A stretch of 64,000 bases of DNA from Lewinellaceae bacterium. Lineage in GTDB: Bacteria; Bacteroidota; Bacteroidia; Chitinophagales; Saprospiraceae. Below are positions 62,727 to 64,000 of the stretch, piece after piece; position 1 is the stretch's first letter; every line of letters starts with the position of its first letter. The stretch lies in contig JACJYA010000001.1 in the NCBI GenBank assembly GCA_020636315.1, positions 737,922 through 801,921 of the forward strand, in the 5' to 3' direction. The position numbers were made by a program, and so were the translations under genes. The notes under the pieces are model-generated. The model saw only the letters and a program-made list of their open reading frames with translations. It was not told the origin of the DNA and searched no databases.

Positions 62727-64000
62727 ATGGAGTTGGGGCCGTCCGGGCTGGCATCATTCCGGAACCTTTCCATCTTTGCGCCCGCCGTCCTGCCCAGGTT
62801 AAAGGCCGATCCCGACAACGACGCCTACGAACAGGAAGCCGACCAGGTAGCCGAAAATATTGTAGAATCCACCTCTGCTGCGCCGGAAAATGCCGCACCC
62901 GCTGCCCCCACCCCGGTTATCCAGCGGCAGGAAGCCGAACCGGAAGAGCGGGAGGAAGAGGAAGAAGAAACCCGGCAGGCAAAAGCGCAGCCCGGCAAGG
63001 TCATCGATATCAACGGGAAAAACCTCCCCCATATCCGGCAATTGCAGGGGAAAGGGCAGCAGTTGCCCAATGAACTCCAGGCCTTTTTTCAGCCGCACTT
63101 CGGGATTGACCTCAGCCAGGTGCGGATACATTATGACTCAGGAGCAAATGCTGCCGCCAAGGCCATCAACGCCCGGGCTTTTACGGTAGGGCGGGACGTC
63201 GTTTTTGACGCCGGCCAATTCAATCCTCACGACAGGGAAAGCAGGAAACTGCTGGCCCATGAACTGGCCCATGTAGCCCAGCAGAGCCGTTCCGGTTTCG
63301 GCGAGGCCGGCGTTTTACCCGTGCAGCGGAAAGGAGGAACCTGGGGCGGTTTCTGGAGAAACATCGGCCGGGCCATCTGGAGTATTTTCGGAGACGAAAA
63401 GGCCTTTGATGACAAAGAGATCGAAGACTACCTGGACTACCTGAAAAAAGGGGAGATCGAAGATGATTACATCAGCGACGATAAGGCGCGGGCGGTGGTC
63501 CGCCGCTGGCAGGCCGGAAAGCTGGAACTCACCCGCCCGCTCAAGGTGCTGCTGATCAGAGAGATGTTTTCAGGCCCTACCCTCAATGCGGATGAAAACG
63601 CCATATTAGATATCCTCAATGGCTCTCCCGGAGAGCGAACCTACCTTCTCAACAAAATAAAACCAGATGAATTCAGAGAGGAGTTTCATGGCAGGGAAAA
63701 GGACGAGCTCGAAAAAATACTCACCGCCTGGGAAGAACGCACCGGGAAAGTCACCCCGTTGAATCTGGACCCCACCGACACCATAAGATACAGTAAAACC
63801 AGGATACTGGGGGATGATGCTTTCCTGAAAGCGGCAAAATCGCTTATGGGTGTGGCAGGGATCAGCATCCCGCCATATGAAGGTATGACGGTGCAGGAAT
63901 TCGACCTGTACATTCGAAGACAGGCAGACTGGTTTGTAGAACCCAGTATCCAGAATGATGCTACTGCCCGGGATCAGCTCTGGGAAATAGCTGCTTTTAT
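62727..64000 (+). CDS. Second DUF4157 effector-like protein, cut by the window edge
   Basis: Open to the end of the window (at least 424 residues from ATG 62727). It repeats the layout of the previous effector: LPRLKADPDNDAYEQEADQV, an acidic linker (EREEEEEE), then DUF4157 with FFQPHFGIDLSQVRIHYDSG, NARAFTVGRDVVFDAGQF and LLAHELAHVAQQ. The following region is helical and charged (YLDYLKKGEIEDDYISDDKA; LREMFSG-like). The frame is open from 62571, immediately after the immunity stop codon and in the same frame, with no ATG until 62727; a TTG at 62577 is an alternative start. The upstream stretch (for example ALYARQLPEKEADNLRALER) looks protein-like, so the true N-terminus is uncertain. Confidence 0.82.
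   Translation, partial: MELGPSGLASFRNLSIFAPAVLPRLKADPDNDAYEQEADQVAENIVESTSAAPENAAPAAPTPVIQRQEAEPEEREEEEEETRQAKAQPGKVIDINGKNLPHIRQLQGKGQQLPNELQAFFQPHFGIDLSQVRIHYDSGANAAAKAINARAFTVGRDVVFDAGQFNPHDRESRKLLAHELAHVAQQSRSGFGEAGVLPVQRKGGTWGGFWRNIGRAIWSIFGDEKAFDDKEIEDYLDYLKKGEIEDDYISDDKARAVVRRWQAGKLELTRPLKVLLIREMFSGPTLNADENAILDILNGSPGERTYLLNKIKPDEFREEFHGREKDELEKILTAWEERTGKVTPLNLDPTDTIRYSKTRILGDDAFLKAAKSLMGVAGISIPPYEGMTVQEFDLYIRRQADWFVEPSIQNDATARDQLWEIAAF

Noticed and set aside
62524..62802. 92-codon plus-strand frame overlapping the immunity and DUF4157 genes
   Set aside because: Wrong frame relative to the continuous DUF4157 reading frame; Pro/Ser-rich shadow.
1..64000. tRNA or rRNA genes
   Set aside because: I saw no cloverleaf with TTC-A/G-A-N-T-C loop or rRNA motifs; a tRNAscan run would be decisive.

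Overview
The window looks like the chromosome of a Bacteroidota bacterium, most likely a Saprospiria-type marine or sludge organism (Lewinella/Haliscomenobacter-like). The reasons are two proteins with type IX secretion (T9SS) type B C-termini and SprB-like repeats, one with a T9SS type A C-terminus, promoters of the Bacteroidota form TTTG-(19-20 bp)-TAnnTTTG, a eukaryote-type citrate synthase, a head-GIN (DUF2807) protein, RRM and S21 genes of the Bacteroidetes kind, and generally GC-rich codon use. The exact genus is inference.

Bases 1-34,500 are mostly housekeeping. In order: the end of groES and a small heat-shock protein; a lipoprotein, an outer-membrane barrel protein, a lipoprotein hydrolase and an MscS channel; rho (minus) diverging from serS, a zinc membrane peptidase, frr and rpmH (plus); a TPR protein, a TonB-type protein, a VanZ-like protein, gcvH, citrate synthase and a small secreted protein (minus); a DUF3109 protein followed by a candidate 330-nt non-coding RNA; ftcD, a GrpB-family protein, rsmI and pssA (minus); two tandem ~1000-residue SprB-repeat T9SS proteins; a 360-bp MITE-like element; and a minus-strand group of three S21 (rpsU) paralogues around one RRM protein. 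A DUF2807 protein and a T9SS type A protein close this half.

Bases 34,873-64,000 are one co-directional block, the most interesting part: an extracellular contractile injection system (eCIS, the Afp/PVC/AlgoCIS class). It encodes sheath, inner tube, a gp26-like zinc-ribbon protein, an unknown, the DUF4255 terminator/cap, an AAA+ ATPase, a small unknown, a DUF4157 protein, a tube-like adaptor, a LysM protein, a gp27-like hub, a gpV-like spike, a PAAR-like tip, gp25, two J-like wedge proteins, a gpI-like protein, a 1309-residue DUF6519/beta-helix protein and a coiled-coil protein. These genes abut or overlap (ATGA and TGATG junctions), as expected for one coordinately made particle.

The block ends in cargo-like genes. 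A 1147-residue protein joins an N-terminal DUF4157 domain, an SH3-like domain, a LysM domain, hydrophobic segments and an AT-rich C-terminal toxin-like domain. A small AT-rich gene with the position of an immunity gene follows. A further DUF4157 protein starts directly after it and runs off the window. An effector-immunity pair in an eCIS would be unusual, because the studied systems act on eukaryotic cells. No tape-measure gene was recognised inside the window.
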